Shown in pieces: positions 1 through 7,504 of a stretch of DNA of 7,504 nucleotides. The DNA lies in the NCBI GenBank assembly GCA_013824215.1, contig PNNM01000051.1, positions 1 to 7,504 of the forward strand, read 5' to 3'. A program made the translations under genes and the position numbers. The DNA comes from Coriobacteriaceae bacterium. GTDB taxonomy: Bacteria > Actinomycetota > Coriobacteriia > Anaerosomatales > D1FN1-002. Position 1 is the stretch's first letter. Each line of letters opens with the position of its first letter. The notes under the pieces are model-generated. The model did not search any database and was not told where the DNA came from. It saw nothing but the letters and a program-made list of their open reading frames with translations.

Positions 1-178
1 CCTTCACGGTCGCGGCCGCGAGCTTCGCGGGATCGACGACGATCTCGGTGCCGTCGGCCAGGAACACGACTTCCAGGTCGACCGAGGTCCCAGGCTCGGC
101 GTCGAGCTTCTCTACGACGATCACGGTGCCGTTCTCGACCTTCAGCTGCTTCCCGCCGGTGGACACTATTGCGTACAT
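1..178 (-). CDS. rplU: 50S ribosomal protein L21, N-terminal part (runs off the left edge)
   Basis: Structural protein of the large ribosomal subunit, which binds 23S rRNA. Only the first 59 codons are in the window. The translation begins MYAIVSTGGKQLKVENG and continues with VVEKL, which matches the start of L21 closely (family pattern MYAI..TGGKQYKV..G....VEKL). One difference is visible: Leu12 stands where most L21 proteins have Tyr (GGKQYKV). The ATG at 176-178 is well supported, because a purine-rich Shine-Dalgarno (GGAGAGG) sits six bases upstream and the conserved N-terminus starts exactly there. The gene follows rng after 109 bases and has its own predicted promoter. In most bacteria rpmA (L27) follows rplU, so it is expected just beyond the edge, but it cannot be seen here. 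Identification is firm; the C-terminal half is unseen. Confidence 0.95.
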   Translation of the reverse strand, partial: MYAIVSTGGKQLKVENGTVIVVEKLDAEPGTSVDLEVVFLADGTEIVVDPAKLAAATVK

Positions 179-184
179 GCGGAA

Positions 185-191
185 CCTCTCC
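185..191 (-). promoter_or_regulatory. Shine-Dalgarno of rplU
   Basis: On the minus strand this reads GGAGAGG and ends six bases before the ATG of rplU. It is the cleanest ribosome binding site in the window and fixes the L21 start. Confidence 0.75.
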
Positions 192-216
192 GTGGTGTGC
201 GTATGCGCGAAGAGTT

Positions 217-245
217 AGGTTATCAGCCGAGCATGCGGGGGTCAA
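217..245 (-). promoter_or_regulatory. Predicted sigma-70 type promoter of rplU with extended -10
   Basis: On the minus strand a -35 box TTGACC (240-245; five of six matches to TTGACA) is separated by exactly 17 bases from a -10 box TAACCT (217-222; three of six, with the key TA...T positions kept). A TG dinucleotide lies one base upstream of the -10 (224-225), giving the extended -10 form TGaTAACCT. Transcription would start near 209-211, leaving a leader of about 30 bases before the ATG. That is too short for a large structured leader. It lies in the only sizeable intergenic gap, just where an independent ribosomal protein transcript would be expected. It is predicted from sequence only. Confidence 0.6.
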
Positions 246-261
246 ACACGGCAACGCCGCC

Positions 262-275
262 GGGTGTGGCCACCC
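262..275 (-). terminator. Weak hairpin after rng, possible terminator or processing site
   Basis: The minus strand reads GGGTG-GCCA-CACCC, a five-pair stem with a four-base loop starting 12 bases after the rng stop. A few further G/C pairs with flanking GCC/GGC are possible across a bulge. No T-run follows; the next bases are GC-rich. It is therefore not a canonical intrinsic terminator. It might slow polymerase, protect the 3' end of the upstream message, or mean nothing. Its position between rng and the rplU promoter is the main reason to list it. Confidence 0.25.
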
Positions 276-287
276 TCCGGAGCCGGC

Positions 288-1775
<1,488 letters not shown>

Positions 1776-1796
1776 TTGAGGTCGACGCTCCGCAGG

Positions 1797-2486
1797 TCAT
1801 GGACGGCGCCAAGCGCCCTCCGCTTCCTCGAGGAGGTCGGTGCGCGACACCGACATCACGGCGCCGTCGGCGTCCGTTGACGCGAGCGCGGCTTCGACGA
1901 GCGCTTCCGGGCGGAGGGACCCTTCCGGGCCCATTCGGACGGCGACCTCGATGGCCACACCGTCCTCGATGCCTTCGACACGCGGCTCCTTCGGGAGACT
2001 GCGCGCGAGGTCGTAAACCTTGTGTTTGCCCTTGTGCTCTATCGTGAGCCGCCCGTCCCGTCGAACGCGGTCGAGCGCCTGCTTCATCCGGTCCGCGACC
2101 ACCCCCTCTACGCGCACATCATACACCGCGATCGTGAGAGATGCGGCCAGCGAGGGCAGTCCCGCCTCCACGTAGCGGGTCTCCTCGATCGCGAGACCCT
2201 CGGCCGACGCCGCGCGCAGGCGCACCACGGCCTCGGCGGCGGGCACATAGGAGACGAGCAGGAGATCGAGCAACTCGGCCGATCCGGCCGTCCCCACCGG
2301 CAGAGCAGGACCGAATGCGAGCTTCATGTGCGGGCTGAACCCGCGGGTCACGGCGTACGGCAGCCGCGAGCGACGAACGGCGCGCTCGAGAGCGCGACAG
2401 GTCTCGAGATGCGACAGCCACCTGAGGCGCCCGTCCTTGCGGTAGCGCACGCGCAGGCGGAACTCGCCGCTAGCCACGACGCTCAC
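1797..2486 (-). CDS. Radical SAM-linked DUF2344/TIGR03936 family protein
   Basis: A 229-residue protein of the family found next to, or fused to, TIGR03960 radical SAM proteins. Its biochemical role is unknown to me. The family signature is near the N-terminus: RYRKDGRLRWLSHLE (about residues 14-28), then RAVRRSRLPYAVTRGFSPH and FGPALPVG (about 35-65), followed by a Glu at 71. This basic, conserved block suggests binding of RNA or another anion, but that is inference. There is no signal peptide, membrane segment or cysteine cluster. Two starts are possible. GTG at 2484-2486 overlaps the radical SAM gene by 17 bases but has no useful ribosome site. GTG at 2475-2477 lies five bases after GGTGA and gives an 8-base overlap; it removes only three residues and looks better. 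Either way translation is probably coupled to the upstream gene, which suggests the two proteins work together. Family assignment is strong; function is open. Confidence 0.9.
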   Translation of the reverse strand: MSVVASGEFRLRVRYRKDGRLRWLSHLETCRALERAVRRSRLPYAVTRGFSPHMKLAFGPALPVGTAGSAELLDLLLVSYVPAAEAVVRLRAASAEGLAIEETRYVEAGLPSLAASLTIAVYDVRVEGVVADRMKQALDRVRRDGRLTIEHKGKHKVYDLARSLPKEPRVEGIEDGVAIEVAVRMGPEGSLRPEALVEAALASTDADGAVMSVSRTDLLEEAEGAWRRP

Positions 2487-4314
2487 CCGCCGTCACGACA
2501 TCCACGCCGAGGTCGCCGCAGACGGCGCAGCCGGTACACGGCCCCGCCGCGCAGTCCGAGGTGGTCTCGCCCGCGTACGCTCGCTCCCGCTCGGCGTGCA
2601 GGTATGCCTCCGCCACGCCCGCGGACAGGTGAGCCCACGGGAGCGGTTCGCCGACGATCCGCTCGCGGTTGGCGATCGACGTCCCATCGACGCCGCATGC
2701 GGCCAGGGCCCGCTCCCAGACGCCGAAGTCGAACTCCTCGGTCCACGCCGAGAAGGCTCCCCCACCCCGCCAGGCGGCCTCCACCGCGTCCGCGACCTCG
2801 CGTCCGCCGCGCGCGAGCACGCCTTCGAGATACGACTGCTCGGCGTCATGCCAAGACAGGTCGACCCCCTTGCGGGGGACGCTGCCGCGAAGCAGCGCCT
2901 GCCGCCGTGCGACCTCCTCGCGTGTGATCTGAGCCTCCCACTGGAACGGTGTCTGCGCCTTCGGCACGAAGGTCGAGACCGAGACCGCCACCTTGACTGC
3001 TCCCCGGTCGGTACCGGCCGCTTCCCGAGCGGTCTCCACCACGCGCCCCACGAGCGCCCCGATGGCGCGGACGTCCTCGTCGGTCTCCGTGGGCAGGCCG
3101 ATCATGAAGTAGAGTTTCACGCGCCGCCATCCCTCGCGGAAGGCCGCCTCGACAGTCTCGAGCAGGTCGTCCTCAGTGACGTTCTTGTTGATGACGTCAC
3201 GGAGGCGTTGCGTGCCCGCCTCGGGCGCGAACGTCAGCCCGCTCTTCTTGGCCGCCGAGACCAGGCGCGCCATCCGCACGCTGAACGCATCGACACGCAG
3301 TGACGGCAGCGAGATCGAGGTCGCGGTGCCTTCGAGCCGGCGGGTGAGCCGGCGCAGGACCTCCTCGAGCCGCGAGTGGTCGGTCGTGGACAGCGAGGTG
3401 AGCGAGACCTCCTCGTAGCCGGTGCATGCCAGACCGTCGGTCACGGCGCCGACGATCGCGTCGGGCGTGCGCTCCCGGACGGGCCGGTACACCATGCCCG
3501 CCTGGCAGAAGCGGCATCCGCGGGTGCATCCCCGCAGCACCTCGACGGTGAGCCGGTCGTGGACGACGTCCATGAACGGGACGACCGGGCAGGTGACGAC
3601 CGGCATCGCATCGAGGTCGCGCACGGCGCGCTTGACCACGACCGCAGGCGCGGGCGGACGCGCCTCCAGCGGCGAGCCGTCGTCCGCGGATGCGTACAGC
3701 GAGGGCACGTAGACGCCTGGGACGGCAGCCAGAGCCTCGAGCACCTCGGCTCGCGAAGCGCCCGCCTCCTTCGCCGCGCGATGGGCGTCCACGATCTCGG
3801 CGACCGCCTCCTCGCCCTCACCTATCAGGATGGCGTCGAAGAACGGCGCCATGGGCTCGGGATCCCAGACACACGGACCGCCGCCCACGACGATCGGATC
3901 GGCGACGGTGCGCTCGGCGGCGCGCAGCGGGATGCCCGCCAGATCGAGCGCCTCGAGCACGTTCGTGTATGTGAGCTCGTAGGGCAGGGTGATGCCGACG
4001 AGGTCGCAGGCGGTCAGCGGCCGGCAGGACTCGAGCGTGAACAGCGGCACGCCGGCGCGACGCATCGCCGCCGCCATGTCCTTCCACGGCAGGTAGGCGC
4101 GCTCGGCCGCGACGCCGGACAGAGCGTTCAGCCGCTCGTAGAGGATGGCCAGCCCCTGGTTCGCCATCCCGATCTCGTAGGTATCGGGGTAGACCAGCGC
4201 CGCGACGTAGGCGGGCTCGGGCCGGTGTGCGGCGCCCCATTCGCCGTCGATATAGCGCGCCGGCCGCTCGACCTCACGGAGCAGCGGCTCGACGCGGTCC
4301 CACAGATCACTCAC
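2470..4314 (-). CDS. B12-binding-type radical SAM protein, TIGR03960 family
   Basis: A 614-residue putative radical SAM enzyme of unknown substrate. The N-terminal Rossmann-like region (about 35-185) has the shape of a cobalamin-binding domain: VYPDTYEIGM at 41-50, GITLPYELTYTN near 107-118, and VVGGGPCVWDPEPM at about 142-155, followed by IGEGEEA. The DxHxxG cobalamin ligand motif is absent; Tyr46 stands where the histidine would be. The radical SAM core (about 250-460) carries the cluster motif C263-x3-C267-x2-C270 in RGCTRGCRFC. Family blocks APEAGTQRLRDVINK and MIGLPTETDEDV follow. The tail has four more cysteines, C588, C593, C596 and C599, which may hold a second metal centre. GTG (4312-4314) is the only sensible start: it overlaps the stop of the preceding gene by 8 bases and has no clear ribosome site, so translational coupling is likely. 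The end overlaps the DUF2344 gene. In some bacteria these two families form one polypeptide (recalled knowledge); here they are separate. The family is confident and the reaction unknown. Confidence 0.93.
   Translation of the reverse strand: MSDLWDRVEPLLREVERPARYIDGEWGAAHRPEPAYVAALVYPDTYEIGMANQGLAILYERLNALSGVAAERAYLPWKDMAAAMRRAGVPLFTLESCRPLTACDLVGITLPYELTYTNVLEALDLAGIPLRAAERTVADPIVVGGGPCVWDPEPMAPFFDAILIGEGEEAVAEIVDAHRAAKEAGASRAEVLEALAAVPGVYVPSLYASADDGSPLEARPPAPAVVVKRAVRDLDAMPVVTCPVVPFMDVVHDRLTVEVLRGCTRGCRFCQAGMVYRPVRERTPDAIVGAVTDGLACTGYEEVSLTSLSTTDHSRLEEVLRRLTRRLEGTATSISLPSLRVDAFSVRMARLVSAAKKSGLTFAPEAGTQRLRDVINKNVTEDDLLETVEAAFREGWRRVKLYFMIGLPTETDEDVRAIGALVGRVVETAREAAGTDRGAVKVAVSVSTFVPKAQTPFQWEAQITREEVARRQALLRGSVPRKGVDLSWHDAEQSYLEGVLARGGREVADAVEAAWRGGGAFSAWTEEFDFGVWERALAACGVDGTSIANRERIVGEPLPWAHLSAGVAEAYLHAERERAYAGETTSDCAAGPCTGCAVCGDLGVDVVTAGERRG
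2483..2487 (-). promoter_or_regulatory. Shine-Dalgarno favouring the downstream start of the DUF2344 gene
   Basis: The minus strand reads GGTGA, part of the AAGGAGGTGAT consensus, five bases before the GTG at 2475-2477. It overlaps the outer GTG at 2484-2486, which itself lacks a spaced purine tract. This makes the inner GTG the more likely start. Confidence 0.4.
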
Positions 4315-5284
4315 CGGCGACGGCCGCCTCGGGCTGCTCGGGGGCTGGAGGCAGGACCGGCGCGGGACCGGGGAGCGCCGCGGTCCCGCCTTTGCCGCGC
4401 ATCTTCCTCGCGCGGCTCATCACCGAGTCGCGCGCAGCGCCGACATGCTTCATGACCTCCGAGAAGTCGACGCCCTTCTCGAAATACGCGATAGCCGCCT
4501 TCCCCATCGCGATCGTACCGCTGTAGCCGATGCCGGCCTTGATCGCCCAGCCGAGGCCGGGCACCGCGGTCAGCATCTGCCGCGCGATCGTGCGCAGCGC
4601 GAACCCGCCGCCCACCACGGCCGCCAACTCCGAGACCCGCTCCGGGCCGAGGCGCTCACCGTAAGCCGCGGCGATCTGCAGGACCATCTTCGCCTGGTTC
4701 GCGGTCATGAGCGGCATGTCGGCGCCGGGGATGATGGTCACGCCGCCGATCAGCGCGTTCTGCCACGCGGTGGTACGCACGGCGTCGGACGCCACCTCTC
4801 GGCGGATGAAGACGAAGTTGTGCGCGAGCGCGAGCCGCTTGTGGCCCAGCCTGTCGACGAACCAGTCCGCCAGCTCGTGCGCCGCCACGCGCTCGGCGTC
4901 CGGGTACACGATGGTGTCGCCGAGCGGGTGAGCGAGCGCCGCCGACAGCGCATCGCCCGACTCCCCCATCCCGAGCAGGACCACCGGCACCGCCCTCGTG
5001 CGCGCGGGGTCGATCGCCCGCCGCAGGTCCGGGGAGCCGGGTCCGCACACCGCGATCACGGCGTCCACGCCCGGCTCGTATGCGAACTCCACGCCGGGCT
5101 CGACGACCTCGACCTGCACCGTGGCGTTCGCGGTCTGCGGCCTGACGTGCTTCCGCACCGCGTCGAGCAGCTCGTCGGGCGCGCCCGGCTCCAGCAGCAC
5201 CACGACGCGTACCGGAAGGTCGCGGTCCTTTTGCATCTGCGCGCCCGACGCGAGCAGGTCACGCACGTCGACAGGCAGTCCCAT
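4307..5284 (-). CDS. Uncharacterised DUF697-type protein with a GTPase-like N-terminal half
   Basis: A 325-residue protein without a known function. Residues about 165-270 resemble DUF697, a domain often found behind Era-like GTPase domains. The marker is NALIGGVTIIPGADMPLMTA (176-195), followed by NQAKMVLQIAAAYG, and then a Gly/Ala-rich hydrophobic stretch (about 222-268) that may associate with membrane. The N-terminal half (about 25-145) alternates beta-like segments (VRVVVLLE, VDAVIAVCG, AVPVVLLGMGES) with helices, as in a small nucleotide-binding fold. It has no GxxxxGK(S/T) P-loop and no NKxD, so GTP binding is doubtful. The tail is proline/alanine-rich (about 302-325). There is no signal peptide. 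The ATG is supported by GAGAGGGGA ending six bases upstream, a site that overlaps the rodA stop. It sits between rodA and the radical SAM gene and overlaps the latter by 8 bases. A link to wall growth is guilt by association only. Confidence 0.8.
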   Translation of the reverse strand: MGLPVDVRDLLASGAQMQKDRDLPVRVVVLLEPGAPDELLDAVRKHVRPQTANATVQVEVVEPGVEFAYEPGVDAVIAVCGPGSPDLRRAIDPARTRAVPVVLLGMGESGDALSAALAHPLGDTIVYPDAERVAAHELADWFVDRLGHKRLALAHNFVFIRREVASDAVRTTAWQNALIGGVTIIPGADMPLMTANQAKMVLQIAAAYGERLGPERVSELAAVVGGGFALRTIARQMLTAVPGLGWAIKAGIGYSGTIAMGKAAIAYFEKGVDFSEVMKHVGAARDSVMSRARKMRGKGGTAALPGPAPVLPPAPEQPEAAVAGE

Positions 5285-5290
5285 CGCTTG

Positions 5291-5299
5291 TCCCCTCTC
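5291..5299 (-). promoter_or_regulatory. Shine-Dalgarno of the DUF697 gene, overlapping the rodA stop
   Basis: The minus strand reads GAGAGGGGA, ending six bases before the ATG at 5282-5284. It runs into the rodA TGA (5298-5300), so ribosomes finishing rodA would be close to the next start. Confidence 0.6.
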
Positions 5300-6416
5300 A
5301 CACGCCGTACCGGCGCGACCACACCGACAACAGGATACCCGCCGACGCGAGGTTGGTGACGAGCGAGGATGCGCCGTAGCTCATGAACGGCAGCGGGATG
5401 CCCGTGATGGGCATGATGCCCACGGTCATGCCGATGTTCACGAGGATCTGGAACGTCCACATGCTCATGACACCGATGACCACCAAGGCCCCGAACAGGT
5501 CGCGCGAGGACGCGCAGACCTCGAAGGAGCCGAACAGCAGCCCGAGATAGACGGCCAACAGAGCGAGTGCACCGAGGAACCCGAGCTCCTCGCCGATCAC
5601 CGAGAAGATGAAGTCGGTGTGCCGCTCGGGGAGGAAGAGCAGGTTGCTCTGCGTCCCGGAGCCGAGCCCGCGCCCGGTCAGTCCGCCGGAGCCGATCGCG
5701 ATCTTCGACTGCTGGAGGTTGTAGCCCGCGCCATGGGGGTCGCGCGTCGGATCGATGAACACGAGCAGCCGGTCCTCCTGGTACTCCTGGAGAAGACCGA
5801 ACTGGAGGACGACACCGGTGGCGACCACCCCGACGAGCGCGAACGCCACGAACCACCGACCCTGCAGCCCGCCCACGAGCAGGATCCCCATCGCGATCGC
5901 CACGAAGACCAGGCCCGTGCCGAGGTCCGGCTGGGCGAGGATGAGCGCGAGCGGAACGAGGACGTACTGGCCGAGCACGCGGGCGACGTCAGCGGGCCGG
6001 CTCAGGTCGCCCTTGTAGCGCGACACCGCGTGCGCGAGCACGATGATGAGCAGGAGCTTGGCGGGCTCGGAAGGCTGGAAGAGACGCACACCGGCGATCT
6101 GGAGCCACGACGTCGCGCCCTTGGCCGCGTCGCCCAGCCCCGGGATACGCGGGCTGATCACCAGGAACAGGCTGCCCCAGTACAGCGGCCCCATCCAGCC
6201 TTCCCAGGAGTGGTAGTCCACGAACCACAGGCCGAGGAGGAGCAGGCCCCCGATGGCCATGCCGGCGAACTGCTTGGCGAGCATCACGTCCCCGGCGCTC
6301 ATCCCCGCGGTCGCCGAGCGGACCATGACCGTGCCGTAGACGACCACCACGGCGAGCGCGGCCAGCAGCGTCCAGTTGACCCGGTTGCTCACTCGTGCGG
6401 CGAGGCTGGTCTCCAT
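5298..6416 (-). CDS. rodA: RodA, SEDS-family peptidoglycan glycosyltransferase
   Basis: Integral membrane glycan polymerase of the elongasome; it polymerises lipid II and works as a complex with the class B PBP encoded just upstream. The 372 residues contain about ten hydrophobic segments, as expected for SEDS proteins. Family motifs appear in order: WLQIAGVRLFQPSEPAKL (104-121), AQPDLGTG (161-168), the long outer loop ending in LLFLPERHTDFIFSVIGEE (about 259-277), and NIGMTVGIMPITGIPLPFMS (327-346). Asp268 in HTDFIF is the expected catalytic aspartate (Asp262 in E. coli RodA). The usual SYGGS is SYGAS here (Ala349). I call it RodA rather than FtsW because it directly follows a PBP2 gene and has NIGM..GI(M/L)P..GIPLPF. 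The ATG start has GAGGAG only two bases upstream, unusually close; coupling to the end of mrdA, 10 bases away, may help. The GTG at codon 9 is a less likely alternative. Confidence 0.95.
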   Translation of the reverse strand: METSLAARVSNRVNWTLLAALAVVVVYGTVMVRSATAGMSAGDVMLAKQFAGMAIGGLLLLGLWFVDYHSWEGWMGPLYWGSLFLVISPRIPGLGDAAKGATSWLQIAGVRLFQPSEPAKLLLIIVLAHAVSRYKGDLSRPADVARVLGQYVLVPLALILAQPDLGTGLVFVAIAMGILLVGGLQGRWFVAFALVGVVATGVVLQFGLLQEYQEDRLLVFIDPTRDPHGAGYNLQQSKIAIGSGGLTGRGLGSGTQSNLLFLPERHTDFIFSVIGEELGFLGALALLAVYLGLLFGSFEVCASSRDLFGALVVIGVMSMWTFQILVNIGMTVGIMPITGIPLPFMSYGASSLVTNLASAGILLSVWSRRYGV

Positions 6417-6426
6417 CGCTCCTCAG

Positions 6427-7504
6427 CTACCTCGAGACGTCCTGGGCGCGGACATGCTCGACCCGCAGGCCGAGGAGCTGTGCCAGCACCTGGCGCGCCG
6501 CCGGCGCGGCCACGGAGCCACCGTGACCGCCCTGCTCGACGACGACCGCCACCACGTACCGCGGCTTCTCGGCGGGCGCCACCCCGACGAACCAGGCGTA
6601 GTCGTCCTTGCCGTAGACCTCGGCCGTACCGGTCTTCCCCAGGACGTTCGCGTCGAACCCGCGGAACGCGCTGCGCGCCGTCCCCTCCTCGGTGACGGAG
6701 CGCAGGCCTCGTCGGATGACCGCGAACTGCGCCGCGGAGGCGTCGACCCGGCCCGACGACGTGACCTCGGCGCTGCGGACTACCTTACCGTCCAGGTCGA
6801 GAACGTCTTTCAGGATGTGCGGCCGCATGATCCTGCCGCCGTTCGCCACGGTCGCATAGACCTGAGCCATCTGCAGAGGCGTCGCAAGCAGGTCGCCCTG
6901 CCCGATCGCCATGTTGACGGTATCGCCCGGTAACCACGTGCGGTACTCGGGGTAGTCCTTGTTGAACTCCCGCTTCCACGCCGCGTCCGGCACGCGCCCG
7001 CGCACCTCGCCGGGCAGGTCGATGCCGGTCACCTGCCCTATCCCGAACTCGCGGGCCACGCGCTGCAGCTTCTCGTCCTTCTGTTTGTAGAACTCGTAGC
7101 CGATCTCGTAGAAGACGGTATCGCAGGAATCCGTGATGCCGCGGTGGAACGAGACGCTGCCGTGGCCGCTCCTGTTCCAGCACCACTTCGGCCACTGCTC
7201 GCCCATCTCGACCCACTTGCCCGCGCAGGTGTAGGTCCGCCACTCGCTCGTGACGCCCCAGCGCAGGCCAGCCAGGCCAGTGACCGCCTTGAACGTGGAC
7301 GCGGGCGGGTAGGCGGCCATGATGGCGCGGTTGTTCAGCGGATACTCGCTGTTCTTGGCGTTCAGCCTCTTCCAGTCCGCCTCGGTGATGCCGCCGATGA
7401 ACAGCTTCGGGTCGTACGAGGGAGCGCTCGCCATCGCGAGCACCTCGCCCGTCTTCACATCCAGCGCCACGACCGCTCCCGCCTTGGCCTTGTCGTAGTC
7501 GTCG
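6427..7504 (-). CDS. mrdA: Penicillin-binding protein 2, transpeptidase part (5' end beyond the right edge)
   Basis: D,D-transpeptidase (class B PBP) that crosslinks new peptidoglycan in lateral wall growth, anchored in the membrane and acting outside the cell with RodA. The visible 358 C-terminal residues open with GAVVALDVKTGEVLAMAS, the usual entry to the transpeptidase domain, and the frame is open to the window edge. The signal anchor and pedestal domain are therefore off the window, and the GTG at 7468-7470 is internal. The active-site motifs are complete: S-T-F-K (nucleophile Ser codon 7297-7299, Lys 7288-7290), S-C-D (7120-7128; the SxD form is usual in PBP2) and K-T-G-T (6625-6636). 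The sequence before the nucleophile is PPA where PPG is common. Two cysteines flank a Trp-rich stretch before SGHGSVS, as in Gram-positive PBP2 proteins. The stop TAG lies 10 bases before rodA, the classic mrdA-rodA pairing. Gene naming follows the E. coli gene; the protein may be called PBP2 or MrdA. Confidence 0.94.
   Translation of the reverse strand, partial: DDYDKAKAGAVVALDVKTGEVLAMASAPSYDPKLFIGGITEADWKRLNAKNSEYPLNNRAIMAAYPPASTFKAVTGLAGLRWGVTSEWRTYTCAGKWVEMGEQWPKWCWNRSGHGSVSFHRGITDSCDTVFYEIGYEFYKQKDEKLQRVAREFGIGQVTGIDLPGEVRGRVPDAAWKREFNKDYPEYRTWLPGDTVNMAIGQGDLLATPLQMAQVYATVANGGRIMRPHILKDVLDLDGKVVRSAEVTSSGRVDASAAQFAVIRRGLRSVTEEGTARSAFRGFDANVLGKTGTAEVYGKDDYAWFVGVAPAEKPRYVVAVVVEQGGHGGSVAAPAARQVLAQLLGLRVEHVRAQDVSR

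Noticed and set aside
246..287. L21-type autoregulatory leader upstream of rplU
   Set aside because: This stretch lies upstream of the predicted rplU start site, and only about 30 bases of leader remain after it, with no convincing structure.
3376..4455. Plus-strand open frame of 359 codons opposite the radical SAM gene
   Set aside because: It is antisense to a clear TIGR03960 protein, has an R/H/D-rich composition, and shows no domain or ribosome site.
4998..6695. Plus-strand open frame of 565 codons opposite rodA and its neighbours
   Set aside because: It crosses three confident minus-strand genes, and its product is a repetitive H/D/E/R/P-rich string without family motifs. It is a codon-bias shadow.
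6427..7470. Reading PBP2 as a complete gene starting at the GTG at 7470
   Set aside because: The homologous frame stays open to the window edge (D-D-Y-D-K-A-K-A-G-A-V), and a PBP2 without its N-terminal anchor and pedestal would be non-functional; the gene is simply cut by the window.

Overview
This window looks like core chromosome from a high-GC bacterium. Codon third positions are strongly G/C, and every gene lies on the minus strand. The gene content suggests a deep-branching, Coriobacteriia-like actinomycete: elongasome genes, a DUF697 protein, a split TIGR03960/TIGR03936 pair, RNase G, then L21. That placement is an inference from gene order and composition, because no rRNA or other phylogenetic marker is present. 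I see no mobile element, CRISPR array, tRNA or sign of recent transfer.

Reading in the direction of transcription (high to low coordinates), the layout is as follows. The 3' part of mrdA, encoding the PBP2 transpeptidase, enters from the right edge. Ten bases later comes rodA, the SEDS glycosyltransferase. Thirteen bases later is an uncharacterised DUF697-type protein. A radical SAM protein of the TIGR03960 type overlaps its end by 8 bases. A DUF2344/TIGR03936 protein overlaps the end of that by 17 bases (8 if a second start is used). After 21 bases comes rng, for ribonuclease G. A 109-base gap holds a weak hairpin and a good sigma-70-type promoter. The window then ends in the first 59 codons of rplU (ribosomal protein L21).

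PBP2 and RodA form the peptidoglycan polymerase/crosslinker pair of lateral wall growth. The three middle genes are uncharacterised or poorly characterised and are tightly coupled by start/stop overlaps. RNase G (RNA processing and decay) and L21 (50S subunit) form the ribosome/RNA end. The spacing from mrdA to rng fits one transcript, with rplU also started from its own promoter. Three of the six visible start codons are GTG.

Nothing here is clearly a new system. The most interesting material is the radical SAM/DUF2344 pair, whose cobalamin-type domain lacks the usual histidine ligand motif and which ends in a four-cysteine motif, and the DUF697 protein, whose N-terminal half resembles a nucleotide-binding fold without a P-loop.
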